64,000 nt of DNA, taken from NCBI GenBank assembly GCA_020747065.1, contig JAGMVK010000008.1, forward strand, positions 1,364,001 through 1,428,000, given 5' to 3'. This document shows, one piece after another, positions 33,573 to 45,923 of this stretch. Both the position numbers and the translations under genes were made by a program. Position 1 is the first letter of the stretch. Every line of letters starts with the position of its first letter. The notes under the pieces were generated by a model. It was not told the DNA's origin and ran no database searches. It saw only the letters and a program-made list of their open reading frames with translations. The stretch comes from Cadophora sp. MPI-SDFR-AT-0126. Taxonomy: Eukaryota; Ascomycota; Leotiomycetes; Helotiales; Ploettnerulaceae.

Positions 33573-35202
33573 TTATCGAGCGGCCATGTCAAGAGGGAGA
33601 GAAACGTCAATGCCAAGGCTTAAGGCGTGTTTCTTTGCCCACGATCTTGTGAGGATGGAGGCTGCGATGTGTCAACATGAGCCCAGAAGAAGTAACGAAT
33701 GATAACTTACCCTTGAGAAATTTCTTGCTGGCATACTTCTTGAAGAAGGCTTCATGGGTGACGGGACGGGCAAGGTAGTCAACCATGAGCTTGAATACAG
33801 GCTCGATTTGGTCCTCGGTGTATCCAGCATAGTGAGCCAGAGTAGGGTCCTATGTAATATTAGCGAGATCAAGAGCAGAAGAGACAAGTATGACATACCC
33901 ATTCACCTCGATCAAGGATCTTGCGGGCCAAGTACATAGCAGCAGCAGCGATATGGCTTGGCAGATATTCCATGAAGCGGTGGTCGAGAAGACTGATCTC
34001 CATAAGATATTTTCCGAGGGTTCGGGTTTGAATATCATAGTTGTCGGCCTTAGAGATACGTCTGAGGAAGTTCATTGGATTTGGGTAGCTCAAATCATAG
34101 TTGAGGGCAGTCAAGACATATCGTTCAGCACTGAGAATCTCAGCCTCTGAAAAGCCATCATCGGCGACGTGGCGGAAGTTGGCAACATGGGGAGAGAGGA
34201 CCTCTTCGTACTTGGACGCGATGAACATCGCCGTAACGCCAACAAGTTGGAGACGGTCAAGTTGAACGACTTTTGTGGAGAGGAAGCGGTCGATGATGTT
34301 AACGGCCAAGAAGAGAGTTTCGGGGAGGAGGTGGAAACGCGTGTGAACCTCGATCAACCAATCGACCAAAATGCCTCGCATCTTCCACTCAAGGTCCTCC
34401 TGGTGGTCCATATACTCGGGGTTGGGCTTTGTGTCTACCTCCAACTTCTTCAAGTACTCAAAGATTTCGACAACGTATTCAGCAACCATCAATGGATCAT
34501 CCAAGTCTTCTCTGTCCAGATCCTCAACACCCTGAGCAAATTGCTGTGGAATTGACTCCTCCTCAACCTCAGCTTCAAGAGGGTTCTCCTTGTACGTTTC
34601 CTGGATGGTGATCTTCTCCTCAACCTCGATATGAATCTTCTTTCTTGATGGCTGCTCATCCTCTGCTGGGGTCTCCTCCTTGATCGATGCGGTGTTCGAT
34701 GATGTCGAGCTTGTCTTCCGCTTTCCTGCAAGCACCCCGGATCCGGTACGCTTTGGCTCAGGCTTCTTGTTGGTATCCTTCGTGCTCAACGCCGATCTCG
34801 AAGAGTTTGTACGGGACAAGCTCTTCTGGACACCTGTTGGTTGAGACGCTTTCGAAACCAGCCCTGCCTTTCCTACATTCTTTTTGCCCTCTACCATCTC
34901 TCCCTTAGTGACATTGCTAAGATCGTTCAACGCTGCACGCTTTCGAAGGGGCTGGTTAGCTGTGGCCTTCTTCGACTGAAGAGGCTTCTTTCCACCACTT
35001 GTAGATTCCTCACTGAATGCAGCCGACTTGGATCGAGTCAATCGAGTTGTTCCCACTGCACTGTTCTCGTCATTCTCGTTGGTAATGGCCCGACGGCCAA
35101 GAGCAGCTCTACTCTATTTGAATAGTCAGCATACCGCAAACTACCCAAATATGCATGGCAAGCAAGATTAATTTTTCGTACAAGTCCACTTACAGGAGGC
35201 AT
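33573..35202 (-). CDS. G2/mitotic B-type cyclin (NimE/Clb-like)
   Basis: A B-type cyclin that activates Cdk1 for entry into mitosis. Four exons (35202-35194, 35113-33899, 33849-33711, 33661-33573) give 483 residues. The first exon is only nine bases and encodes MPP; it joins to SRAALGRRAITNENDEN, matching the start of fungal NimE-type cyclins. A perfect destruction box RAALNDLSN lies at about residues 62-70, which predicts removal by the anaphase-promoting complex. The cyclin N box (about 215-345) contains MRGILVDWLIEVHTRF and VGVTAMFIASKYEEV. The C-terminal box continues through AAAAMYLARKILDRGEW and DPTLAHYAGYTEDQIEPVF, ending SWAKKHALSLGIDV. The linker between the destruction box and the cyclin fold is basic, then acidic. 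The last two exons were placed by splice sites plus family sequence. Confidence 0.95.
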
Positions 35203-36267
35203 GATTGTATTGTGTTCTATTAATGATTAGGGGTCTCTATGGTGTGGTGGTTGGGGGTGGGTGTCTGTTTCACGGTCAGCACGACGCGATGTAAAGAAGT
35301 GGATAATCGCGTCTTCATGGCGAGATGGTCGGCGTGATGACGCGACAATGAATGATGGAAGAGGCATATGGCAGTAGGATACATACATGAGATGAGGTAA
35401 GATTCTGAAGAACTCGGATGGGTGGGAGTGTCGAGGTACGAATTGGTGGTAGAGATTATATCAACAAATGTTGAAGGGCAAACTGAGTTTGACGGAGGGG
35501 CGCCCGCAGGTACTCAAGTGTGTCGTGAAACACTTGAGATGACTGGGACTGACGAAGTAAAGACGTGTTTGCGGATTGGAGGTGGATTGGTAGGAGAGTT
35601 GTTGTTGTCTTTTGGAAGGAAGAGGTATGAAGTCGAGAGGAAGACGAGGACTTGGGCAGAGGGAGCTTGGAGGTGTCTCTGTTATGGGCTGGGCTTGGCG
35701 CGATTGTGGGTCCTGAGAAAATGCAAGGCAAGCTTGGAATCCCACGAGGAAAGCGTGATGTAGGGCGGCAAAGAAGTGTAAGGTAGAGTCAGAAGCGTGT
35801 CAAGAAAGAATGTCCGGACTGAACTTTTCCCAAGTCAAACAATGGCTTGAATTGCATTGATAAAGTTCTCGGAATAGGGAAGATTTCATGGATGGTGGGT
35901 CGGCTTGTTGACTTGCACATTCCAAGGTAGCAACGAGTTCCGGCAGGGCAACGCAGCCAATCTAGCGGTGGCTGTACCGAGTTGGTGTGGCTGGTGACGC
36001 GATTTTGAGCTAGTGCTCGTTTCTGCTTCGAAGACATCAGATCGTGCGTGGACAACAGACAATACCACTGATCAACCTCATTTCTCCATCCCAGGCCAGG
36101 GCACCCAATTCTGGCAGACTGGTATTGGTACGTGTTGGGGAGCCTACATTTTCCTCTTTTCAATGTTCCAGGACTTTCTGGGGACATTACTTTTCCTCTT
36201 CCCAAAACATCCCCGACATGACAATTGCTAATTCCCCCTTTTTTAAGGTCAATTGAGTCTGGTCAGC
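35203..36267. promoter_or_regulatory. Divergent intergenic region, cyclin B / uL2m
   Basis: About 1.07 kb between two divergent start codons. Open frames on both strands (35422-35763, 35789-36205) are short and mutually overlapping with no domain. It should hold both promoters. Confidence 0.5.
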
Positions 36268-37503
36268 ATGCTGCAACCACGATTACTGCTGCGGCAGTCC
36301 CAGAAAACCTCATGTCAATACCTTTCGATACGAAATGCACTTCCTCGATATTATGCTACAGCCGTCGACCCCGTCAAGGCGGAACCTACTTCGCAAGCAG
36401 CAGCGACTCCAGGATTTGCACCACCTCCAACAGTTGAAACCAGCTCTACTTTTCAAATGCGAACATATAAGCCTCGGACTCCCGGTGTACGCCATTTGAA
36501 GCGTCCCATCAACGACCATCTTTGGAAGGGAAGACCATTTCTGGCACTTACATTTGCAAAAAAGGGTCATGGGAAGGGAGGAAGAAATAACAGTGGGCGA
36601 GTGACTATAAGGCATCGTGGTGGTGGGCACAAAAGAAGGATACGGACCATTGATTTTGATCGAATGACTCCTGGAAAGCATACCGTCGAGCGTATCGAGC
36701 ACGATCCAGGCCGAACTGCACACATAGCGCTGCTCAACGAGGAGGCTACGGGGAGGAAAAGTTACATTGTAGCTGCTGAGGGAATGAGGGCAGGAGATGT
36801 TGTTCAAAGTTACAGAGCTGGTATCCCCAAGGACCTTCTGGAGAGTATGGGAGGATTCGTGGATCCTGGTGTGTTAGCTGCGAAGACTGCTTGGAGAGGG
36901 AATTGTCTGCCACTTCATATGATTCCAATTGGAACGATCATCTACAATGTCGGTTCGACGAAGGGGAAAGGAGCTGTCTTTTGCCGAAGTGCAGGCACCT
37001 ACGCAGTTGTTGTATCCAAAGATGATGCGACTACTAGCGGTGGAAACAAATACGTCAACGTCCGTCTACAGAGTGGCGAAGTCCGAAAAGTAAGCAGAGA
37101 TGCCTGCGCTACAATCGGTGTCGCCAGCAATCCGCACTACCAACATACCTCGCTGGGTAAGGCTGGACGAAAGAGATGGCTGAACATCCGACCTACTGTC
37201 AGAGGTCTAGCCATGAACGCCGGTAAGGGCTTCCTCTTCAAGCTTAATTCAACGTCCCGAGAAATGCTAACATCTTACAGCTGATCATCCGCACGGTGGT
37301 GGAAGAGGAAAGTCTAAGGGTAATGTAGATCCCGTCAGCCCGTGGGGTATGCCTGTGAGTAATTCCCTCACTATCTATTAACTCAAAAGGTCGCTAAATC
37401 GTCCTAGGCGAAAGGAGGTTACAAGACTCGAAAGGTCAGGAAACCAAACAAGTGGGTTGTCACAGCACGAGAGAGAAACCATGGGAAACGGAGAGTCAAG
37501 TAG
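36268..37503 (+). CDS. RML2: Mitochondrial large-subunit ribosomal protein uL2m
   Basis: uL2m supports peptidyl-transferase function and subunit association in the mitochondrial ribosome. Three exons (36268-37222, 37281-37354, 37408-37503) give 374 residues. The first ATG is used; upstream in-frame codons are non-ATG. Residues 1-60 form a basic, Ser/Gln-rich mitochondrial presequence. The OB-fold domain has [20 protein letters not shown] and [11 protein letters not shown]. The SH3-like domain has [18 protein letters not shown] and [20 protein letters not shown]. The last two short exons encode the universally conserved C-terminus with the [10 protein letters not shown] loop, containing the histidine important near the peptidyl-transferase centre, then [15 protein letters not shown]. 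An unspliced reading would lose this loop, which supports both introns. Confidence 0.96.
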
Positions 37504-39097
37504 AGATGTACTCAGTCCCGAGTCCTTTCTCTTTTTATTCTGGGGCCACTTGGCAATATTCAAGCAGAATATGTATAAAAGGAGCGGATGAGAACCATGT
37601 ATTAATACAAGTACATGAGAAATGTAAAGATTCTGTATAACTGGTATCATAACCACTCATTCGTCAAGATGGTGAACACTCCCAGCCGAGGCAGATGAAT
37701 CATCCAAGCATCCATCCAGCGCCTTAAAGTCTGCTTTTCCGCGGATGGAGTGCCAATTTCTATTCGACTCATCCAAGATCATCTCCTTTCCCATCCTCGT
37801 GCCATGACACCCATCTTATCTTGACCAGGTTCAATCTGCAATGCTTCGGAGGCCTAGCTGCTATGATAGGTGCACATACGGCCAAGACTTCAACTCGGGT
37901 AAGCCAAGTTCCTGTGCAACGCCATCTAGTCACGCCCTTCCAGAAGGCCTCCTTCTCGGATGCTATTGCATCACCCGATGATCCTGGCGTCGAATCTGGG
38001 AAGACGAGAGAACGACGTGCAGATGAAGCGGCAGGGAGCTTGGAATGGTGGAGAGTCACATTTTCACGCGTTGTGTGCTTTGGCTGTCCTCGTGTTTTAG
38101 CTCTCCCATTGTCGCCTTTTCCGTCGAATTGCAGTCATCTATGCATAAAAGTATGCACGCTACGTTTCTGCCTTGAGAAAGTCCTGTTTCCATTCATTTG
38201 GATATCGCGACCAAAAGCTGAAAGCATAGCAAAAGGTTGCCAATGGCACGTTCCACAAAAGTACCGTCTTGTCACATACCCCTCCGCACCCCTGCTGTTG
38301 CTCCCTCATCTTAACCTTGCTTGCAGCTACATGCTCTAGTCGGTTCCTCAGAGCTGGGTTCATTCATTGGGCTGGAATTACTAGTTCATGTACAGGGTTT
38401 CCAATTTTAGATGCTGCTCGTTCAGAGTATCTTCATTTCCGTGCGAGGCTAGATAGAAGGGTGATCGCTGGGTTTCGTAGAGCCGCCCAATGGCGTGGTA
38501 GGGCTGGTCACTGGTCACGGAAGTGATGCAGTCAAAATAGGGGGATTGAGAGGAGTATCCTGGGTCCCTTACCAGGTATGTCTTCCTTGCCATGGCAGAC
38601 GGGCCGGTCCAGAACAAACAGGATTGGGACTGAGTGATTTGCCAGCTATTCATAGAACTGAAAAAAAGAAGGCACGATTCAGGATATGGTAGTAATTGTA
38701 TATTCATTATGTGGGAAATCTTCTAAATGTCCATCAACACCCAAGTTTTGCAGTTGCCAAGAGTGGGAAAAGCCAATCAGTACTCATATCCTGGAATATT
38801 CAATCCTTTCCAGACCCTTCCTGACCTGCCGCGAACCAATCCGAATGCCCCAGTTATTTGTTGTACATACAAACCGTTAATACTACGCCTAGCCAGGATG
38901 AGAAACGAGTGGTATCTTAGTCTTTTACACAATGATAGATATTCTGCTTCTCCAAAGCAGTTTGCAATAGCCCCGTTCCGTAATCTCCCATATTCGTAAC
39001 AAAACGCCACCTGTCATTCATTGCAGATCATCCAATATTCACCCCGCTGCCCAAGAATCCTTTAACGATCGAGATTGAGTGAAGTTGTTGAAAATGT
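37504..39097. other. Gene-free stretch between uL2m and Zn2Cys6 gene 3' ends
   Basis: A convergent region of about 1.6 kb. Frames at 37821-38339 (plus, 172 codons) and 37769-38059 (minus) overlap each other and have no domain or splice support. Nothing else is visible. Confidence 0.5.
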
Positions 39098-42000
39098 CTA
39101 TGAGCCGCCTTCCCATGCAATATCCCTGATTTATTATTAGAAAGCTGAATACCGGATGGGGATCTGGAGGTGTGACTTACATTGCGTCCATGGGCCCGAG
39201 TCCTAGTAGCTGCCGGAATACTCCTTCGCCTACAGGAGTCAACCCTGACGTAGGTTGGTTGCTCATCTCCCAACCATTTGGAACTTCAAAGCCCCTACCA
39301 GGTGTCTCTGGCATGCTGAAATCTGGGGTCATACCAGTTGACGGAATGTTACTATAGTCCGGCTGTGTGGAGAAGAAGGATGACATTGACCCACTGTCAA
39401 CAGCAGATCGGTTCTGATGCGAAGAAGCAGGACTGGTTTCATAAGATGCAGCTCCTGAATTAGATTGTCCTTTTTGTAGGTTGGGCCGCGAATCTGATGG
39501 TGTAGAGGCATTGGGTGTGGGGCGATTTGAGGATGAATGTGCTGTATCTGGAGATAGTCCGGTGTCTGCACCATTGCTACTGTCACTATTACCATAGCTA
39601 TTCATATCTCCAGATCCATAAGCTGCTGGGCGACGGATCTCGCCGATCGCAAGTCCCTGCAGTGTTCGCTGGACTTCGTTTCTCGAGTCAGCAGGTGCGT
39701 GGTCGGGAAGTGGCATCCAATTTGTCTGGTCTCCAAAAGCTTCATTCCTTGACTTTGAAGCTCCAGCTGAATTCGGCTCGGATTCGCGACGGAACTCGTT
39801 CTGATTCTCGGTGGTACCATTTGGGCTTGTCTCGTCTCCCATTGGGACTTCTCCAAGAATCTTCGAGTATATGCATTCGTTTCGAAAGGTATTTGGAAGC
39901 CCATTGGGGCCTTGGCCAAGCTTTGGCATCGTTGCACTCGAAATTCCAAGCTACCTCCTGTCAGCATAAGCATTCACAATTTAAGAGGCGACTTACGTTA
40001 TCTTCACTGTATGCAAAAACTGACTTGTACTTTGCATTGCGCATACCGAGACCCTCCAAGTCAACGTCCAGCTGTACCAGGAACGACTCTGTCAATGGAT
40101 TCTTCTTTTTGAGAGCATTCATAGCTGATAAGAGGAATCTTAGAGAATCTGCGGTCTGGCTGTCGTCTGGTCGACTTTTCAAATACTGGACGAAAACTCG
40201 TGCAGCTACGTATAAGCAGAAAGAGATGAAGGGGTTCGTCTGTTAAAGATTAGCTTTCAGTAGTAGGCCAGAACGGAAAGAAAACCAACAGATGAGAGAT
40301 CCAAATGAGAGACTAGTCGCATGATGTTTGCAATTTCGTTGGCTGCTGTGATACACCGCACTTTACTCTCTGCGCTGATAGATGCGGGAAGATGGTTCTT
40401 GTCCGCCTTGTAAATCGCTGCTTGGTGCAAGCAAATCGTGGACGTGTGAATATTCATGTTTGTAAACACAATATTGGGATTGTTGAGTCCGTTTGGAAGC
40501 TTCAAGTGTGATGGCATAGATAGCGATGTGTTGAGGAGAATATTGTCCATATTCCTGTGGCGTTTCCAGAACTCACCATTCAGGTCACCATCTCTACCAT
40601 CGGAATCTGGCCGGTGAAGATGAATCAAGTTGCGTCCAAACAGACATGCCATTAACACAACACCTCCAAATGACGAAAGCTTCGACGCGCCTGAAGGTGA
40701 CATGGAATCGTTGAGAGATAGGGTACGTTCCGGCTTGCTCATATTGAAGGCCTCTTCGGAGGCGGGCATGTCTGTCAGGATGTCCTTTTCGTCGATGGAC
40801 ATTGGCCATCCCGTACCAATACTGGCGTAGCGGTCTTCGCAGAATGCGTACCAGAATGTACGTCGTCTTTCCTCTCGTTCTGTCCAATCTCGGGGAGCAG
40901 GTAAACATTGCTTGACATCCAAACCAGCTCCATCAAGTCGATGTAATCCCATCCTTGGCGAGGTCAGTTCATCCATAAATTGAAAGACCAATGTCAATTC
41001 ACTCACATTTGACACATTCGAATAGCAGCTCCTGTACTCATCCAGGCTCGAGGGAAAGACATCATCTTGAATTCGTACGAGGCGAGCAGGGCGTGTGTCT
41101 GGGCATGTGCAATGGAGATAATGTGTTCACCGTGTCCTTTCAGAGCATCCGTCTCCATGTACTTGCGAGCACGGTGGTAGAAATGGTCCTTTAAATCCAT
41201 AAATTTGTCGGCTACAGTTGCAGCAAGTGTCCACATAGCATAGCGAAGCGCAACAGGAGGACGTTGACTAGGTGCTCTGATGGTTTATCAGCAAACTAAT
41301 ATATGTAAATCTGCGCAAGCTGAGTCGCCACGAACGGAGAGCATAAATGCGGTTAAATGACATAAGACATGTAAAGAAAACGTAAACTGGAATGCCTGGA
41401 ACATTGGACAATAACAGAGGGAATTGAAAAAGCTTCTGCTCAGAGCAAGAATGCAGTTGCAAATGCATTTGGTGGAAAGCTTTAGCCACTTACAAGTTCA
41501 TTGCTGCAAGATACCGGTACTTGTGGATCATGGGTACCGAAGGATGGATTTTGTCGAAATATATCTGATGCCTGAATAGTAGATGAGCACATATTCCATT
41601 ATCTTGCGTCGGGACATACAGTTCATCAATGGTGTCTTGAGGAGGCAGAGGCTCTTCCAGACCAAGCCCTATCATTTCCCAAGTGAAGGTATTATCATCC
41701 AGACCCATGCCCATATTCATATCCGCCGTAAAAGCCATATCGATGGGGGGTTGAGGCGATTCTCCGTTGAATGCCCATCGATCTGCATCTGCTCCGCTTC
41801 CAAGGTTAATCGAAGGATTCGAAATATTGAAATCGCCCGCAGGAATTGGTCGGAGACCAACTCCACTGACATTTCCCGATCCATGAGAGAAACTTTGTGG
41901 GATTTCTGGCGTTGGAGGTACTGGATCCTGCGTCTTCAATAAAGTCTCGACTTGCTCTAGAGCACGTTCCATTAGTCTTTGTTCATGGAACCTGCTAATG

Positions 42001-42351
42001 CATTATTTCAAGTAAGAACCACTTACTCAATCTCTCTTCCAAAGCCTTCACATAGCCTCGCTTTGGACCAGATTTCCTACGTACTTCGTCATAGGCGCAA
42101 CTATGCCCCAGACGTGTGCATGTCGAGCAGCTTGGCTTCGTGCCATCGCACTTGAGCTTCCTCTTCCTGCAAATGATGCAAGCTATTCTCTTTGGCTTTG
42201 GAACGTTCGTATCTCCCCCGCTCGCATGGCCCCCAGCTTCATTTCCATCTCCTGAGGGGCTCCGCGCTCGTTTGTTCCGTCCCGCATTCCCTGTCGGACG
42301 AGAAAGGTCGTTAAAGTAGCCGTCTGGTGGTGTATTCGAGCCTGTAGACAT
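39098..42351 (-). CDS. Zn2Cys6 transcription factor with fungal-specific regulatory domain
   Basis: Eight exons (42351-42027, 41956-41620, 41571-41494, 41276-41007, 40953-40290, 40239-39997, 39950-39181, 39125-39098) join in frame to about 904 residues. The binuclear zinc cluster has cysteines at residues 58, 61, 68, 75, 78 and 85, the standard C-x2-C-x6-C-x6-C-x2-C-x6-C spacing, after a basic PKPKR. It is followed by the linker RRKSGPKRGYVKALEERL and the coiled coil KQVETLLKTQ. The fungal-specific factor domain (about 215-560) contains HPSVPMIHKYRYLAAMNLA, PVALRYAMWTLAAT, MCQMMGLHRLDG and RRRTFWYAFCEDRYASIGTG. The C-terminal ~250 residues are disordered Ser/Asn/Pro-rich sequence, a likely activation region. 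The last exon (28 nt, encoding GGS-stop) is inferred from a clean GTAAGT donor. The regulated pathway is unknown, and no neighbouring cluster suggests one. Confidence 0.9.
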
Positions 42352-44104
42352 GTTTCATGCCCTTGCTGTATAAAAGAGACAGATTTCCAGTTCTGACCAC
42401 TCGACCGTCAATTTCTAGGCGCTGGTGGTTGGGAAAGTCGTGTTGAAACTGCTCTCGAAGGAGAGTAGTAATCAAGATCCAATTGAGCTGTGGCGTGCGG
42501 CGTAGGGAGAGTGGGTCGCTTCCGCGAGCGCTGCTTCTGGCCAGAGCTAAATTAATTCTCTCGTCCTGGATATTTTGTATCTCCAGCTGTCCCTACTACA
42601 TAGCTGTTTGCTCGATATTTCTTGCCAAATGAAGTGTTGGATCTGAGCTTGAATTCTGAGGATTGCAGATAAAGCCCGGCGTTCGGAGACAAGAGAGGGT
42701 TGAAAGCCGGCCGGTGTCTGTGCTCAAAATAGCCTCTTGCAAGGTCAGGCAAAGCCAACCTGTTGTGACTTTCGATTGAGTCCAACAAATCCCTGCTTTA
42801 AGACAAGAGAAAGAAGAAGGGGATCGACGGTATGCTCATCAGTTCATCAAGTGATGAGTGCGAACGGATGGAAGGAATGGTGGCCTGAGTGGAAACGCGA
42901 GGGACGCGATAGAGTAAGTAAAGAAGGTCTGGGGGTGCTTTTACTTTTACAGAACGTGCAGCATACCACACATGGTAAAGACCAGGGTAGTAGGGTTGTA
43001 CATGTTAGTGTGCCCAGGGTCCACCTGAACAGCCGCCCGCTGCCAACGGTTGTGGTGGTGATTGTTTTATTGTGGCAGTGTCGCTGGCCGGCTGGCGTAA
43101 ATTGCCTGCTTGCATTTACCTCGAGCCCAAGCATCCCATGGTTGCAGATAGCTGTGATTCAGACGGCACGGCTGATGCAACCTCAACGCCATAACGGCGG
43201 GATGTGGAAATCGAAGGGCAGAGGAATGGTCTACGTCCCAGGCACCAGCCAACTCTGAGTCTGATTCCGTAAGCTCGACACCCAACCTCCACGGTCTTGC
43301 AACACATGCTTGGTTCAGCCTTGCGGAGAGCTTTTACCAATCAATCTCGGGCGGTGAACAAGCGTGCGAGCTTTTTGTAGGCTTAAATCAACTCCCCTCG
43401 GTTAGTTTGCCAAGTCGGACGAAATATTGAGCCGATCCTCGATTACCATATCGATATCCAGACCATGTCCAGAGCCAGAGCCCAAGGTGACGTTTCGCCA
43501 CGAGGCCTGTTTGCCTGGACAGAACAGAGTCCTGGAACTATCTGATCACCGAGGTTGCTGCTTACAGAAAGTCGATGCGGTGCCAAAAGCATATTTCAAC
43601 AACGTGGCTTCTTCTTCCTTGGTCTGTTGACAATGGAAGGCCGCATCATTGGACACTAGTACGGTTTGGAAGCAGTCGGCTACTCCTTGATAGGTTCATT
43701 GGGAACTACTGGAATGATTCATAGCAATTTCCCTCCTGAAGATCCAGACAGATGTAGTCGGATTCTTTCGAGATGTTGGAGATGAAAGAGTTTCGAAAAA
43801 GTACTAGAGTCGTACAGGCTAAAGAAACCCTTCATTCTGTTCTTGGTTCCTGTGATCGGATAATGCCGCCGACTGGCAAGGACTGGCAGGACTTGATCGA
43901 TTGGTGTGACTACTACTTTTGCAGCTCTTCCCGCTCTCTGTCTGATGACTGAAAAATCTCAAAAAAACGAGAACTACTCGGGACCCAAATCCACTTGGTA
44001 ACTACGACATTTTCGGCTCCAAATATCGTTAATTGGGTATCGCAGTAGGAATGGGATGTGGCAAACTCTTTCCGTCCATATGTGATTCGAAATGCGGACA
44101 TATT
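42352..44104. other. Intergenic, Zn2Cys6 gene promoter and THOC3 3' flank
   Basis: About 1.75 kb. A 173-codon plus-strand frame (42737-43258) has no domain, irregular composition and a long opposing frame, so I do not call it. The left part should carry the promoter of the Zn2Cys6 gene. Confidence 0.5.
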
Positions 44105-45470
44105 TTACTTTCTATCGGGATCGACTCCAATAATTCGAAGACTTCCAAGATCCGTATAGGCCAGCCAGTACCTACTTGGGTGCCAAGCTACAGCTGGGCA
44201 AGAGCCTGCTGTTTTGATACTGTGAACATACTCGCCAGTCTCAGTGTGCGCGATCTCCAGTCCTGAGCCCTCCTCGCTTCCACCAACAATGAAAGATCCG
44301 TCAAAACTGAAAGATATATTCCTAACAGGTCCGGTCATGTCGATCAAGGTTCTTTGACAGATCCAATCTGTGGTGTCCCAAAGTGCAATGATCGAGTCGG
44401 ATCCTCCGGTAGCAAGGAAGCGTGCCGTTGGCTGCATGTCGACAGAGATACAAGATGAAGTATGGCCGTTGAGAGTGAATGCATTGGTAGGGTCAGATTT
44501 TGAGTAGAAGATTGGCTCGAATTCTGGATACGAGAGGATCTTAATTCTACCCTCCCCAGTCGTCACGAATATTTTCTTGCCGCTGTGGCAGAAGGTGATC
44601 TGGTTTGTTTGTATAGACTGTTGGTGAGAAGCGATCGGAGTCGATTGAGTGGGAGACAGAACGAAGAGATTGTCAGACTGGGGACCATTAGCTATGACTT
44701 GCGAAGCAAGTAGTTGTTTTGCTTGACATTAGGCACCCTAGCTTACCTTGTTGCCTACTATCAAAGTCTCTCCATCCGGGCACCACGCAAGCGTGAAGGC
44801 GTCGCCAAGTCCCTTGATTTCATTGATTACAGCTTTGGTTCTGACATCCCAGAATTTCACAACTCCGTCACTACTGACACTACATAATTCCGCATCTTTG
44901 ACAGGATTGAACGCCACTTTCTCAATTGGAGCTGTATGGCCCTTGAGCTCTGTCGAGTACTTCACATTCTGTCGTTCCGGGTTCCAGCTACAATTATTAA
45001 GTCAAAAGAGCTTCATGCCAAGGAAGGACAGAGACTTACACTCGGAGCGTCCGGTCTGCACCTGTTGCTATCAAGGTTCCTAGAGGATTCCACGCAATAG
45101 ATCGAATGCTAATATAATGTTGGTTAGCTGTTCCACAAGTATCTAACGCATGGGCTAGGGTGTTGTAGCTCAAGGTCAAGCAGTTTGGTGCTACCTCTCC
45201 TTGTCTGGGCGTTACTGGACCCAGACGTGATTATAAGCAGACAAAATAACATGAATATGGACCCACAGCATAGTGAGACTGAGCGAGCAACAGTAATGAA
45301 AGAAAAACGGAGGAAGATCCGAGAAAATGGCCTGGAGAGGGAAGCAGCACATACCCATGAGAACCGACTCCTCGAGATGAGGGGTCATGGTAGGCAATCG
45401 TCCTAAGAGTCCCGAAATAACCTGAAAACTTGTCCTTCGAGATACTCTGGCGTGCGCGAAGTGGTGCCAT
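44105..45470 (-). CDS. TEX1: THO complex subunit, WD40 protein TEX1/THOC3
   Basis: THOC3/Tex1 belongs to the THO/TREX complex, which couples transcription to mRNA export in the nucleus. Four exons (45470-45355, 45108-45040, 44987-44747, 44677-44105) give 332 residues, the usual size for a single seven-bladed propeller. Typical sequence includes IRSIAWNPLGTLIATGADRT, LRVWNPERQNVKYSTELKGH, TAPIEKVAFNP and SSDGVVKFWDVRTKAV. Later blades contain FTLAWCPDGETLIVGNK, HTSSCISVDMQPTARFLATG and VRNISFSFDGSFIVGGSEE. All four exons meet in phase at GTAAGT, GTAAGC or GTATGT donors. It shares a 453-bp intergenic region with the divergent RIC1 gene. Confidence 0.94.
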
Positions 45471-45923
45471 GACAAGGCGGTATAGGGTCAGAATCAAGCT
45501 CTCTAAGCCGCAAGTGTGGGTGGGATTTGAGATTCTCGAGCCCTTTGTGAGTAGATGGATTTTTATTCAGTGGTTCATCGCAAGTTGTTGTGCCGATACT
45601 TCTCTATATTCTATTGATAAGCGTGAGTACACAAATGAAGACGATGTCTCGGAAGTATAGTTTGGAAGAAAGTAGTCGGTGGAAATACCAGAGACTTTGT
45701 TGTTGCTACTAGTATTTGTTCTCCTCCACCGTCGCCCTCGCCTCACATCCTTGTGGGTCCCCTGTAAACTAGTGCGGCACTTTCCCAGATGCGGGTGGTC
45801 TTCTTTGAGCATAACCTCACCTCACTCTCTTCCCCAGCTTTTCCAAGATGCACCACGAAGATACAGATTAGAGCTTCGCCTGCTCGTTCGCATTGCCTTG
45901 ATGTCCCAGTCCAGCTCTTCGGC
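45471..45923. promoter_or_regulatory. Divergent promoter region, TEX1 / RIC1
   Basis: Only 453 bp separate the two start codons, so both genes probably share a bidirectional promoter. The RIC1 frame stays open upstream to about 45797, but the conserved RIC1 start MYWPIGAPR at 45924 argues that this part is leader. Confidence 0.55.

Noticed and set aside
37821..38339. Plus-strand frame of 172 codons between uL2m and the Zn2Cys6 gene
   Set aside because: No domain or signal, irregular composition and an opposing frame; it lies in a convergent 3' region.
39515..40246. Plus-strand frame of 243 codons
   Set aside because: Antisense to well-supported exons of the Zn2Cys6 regulator.
41985..42026. 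Short 35-nt intron ending at the first CAG in the Zn2Cys6 gene
   Set aside because: Too short for splicing and breaks the frame; the acceptor at 41957 restores ALEERLKQVETLLK.
42737..43258. Plus-strand frame of 173 codons upstream of the Zn2Cys6 gene
   Set aside because: Hydrophobic and basic patches appear by chance; no family, no conserved motif, no splice support.
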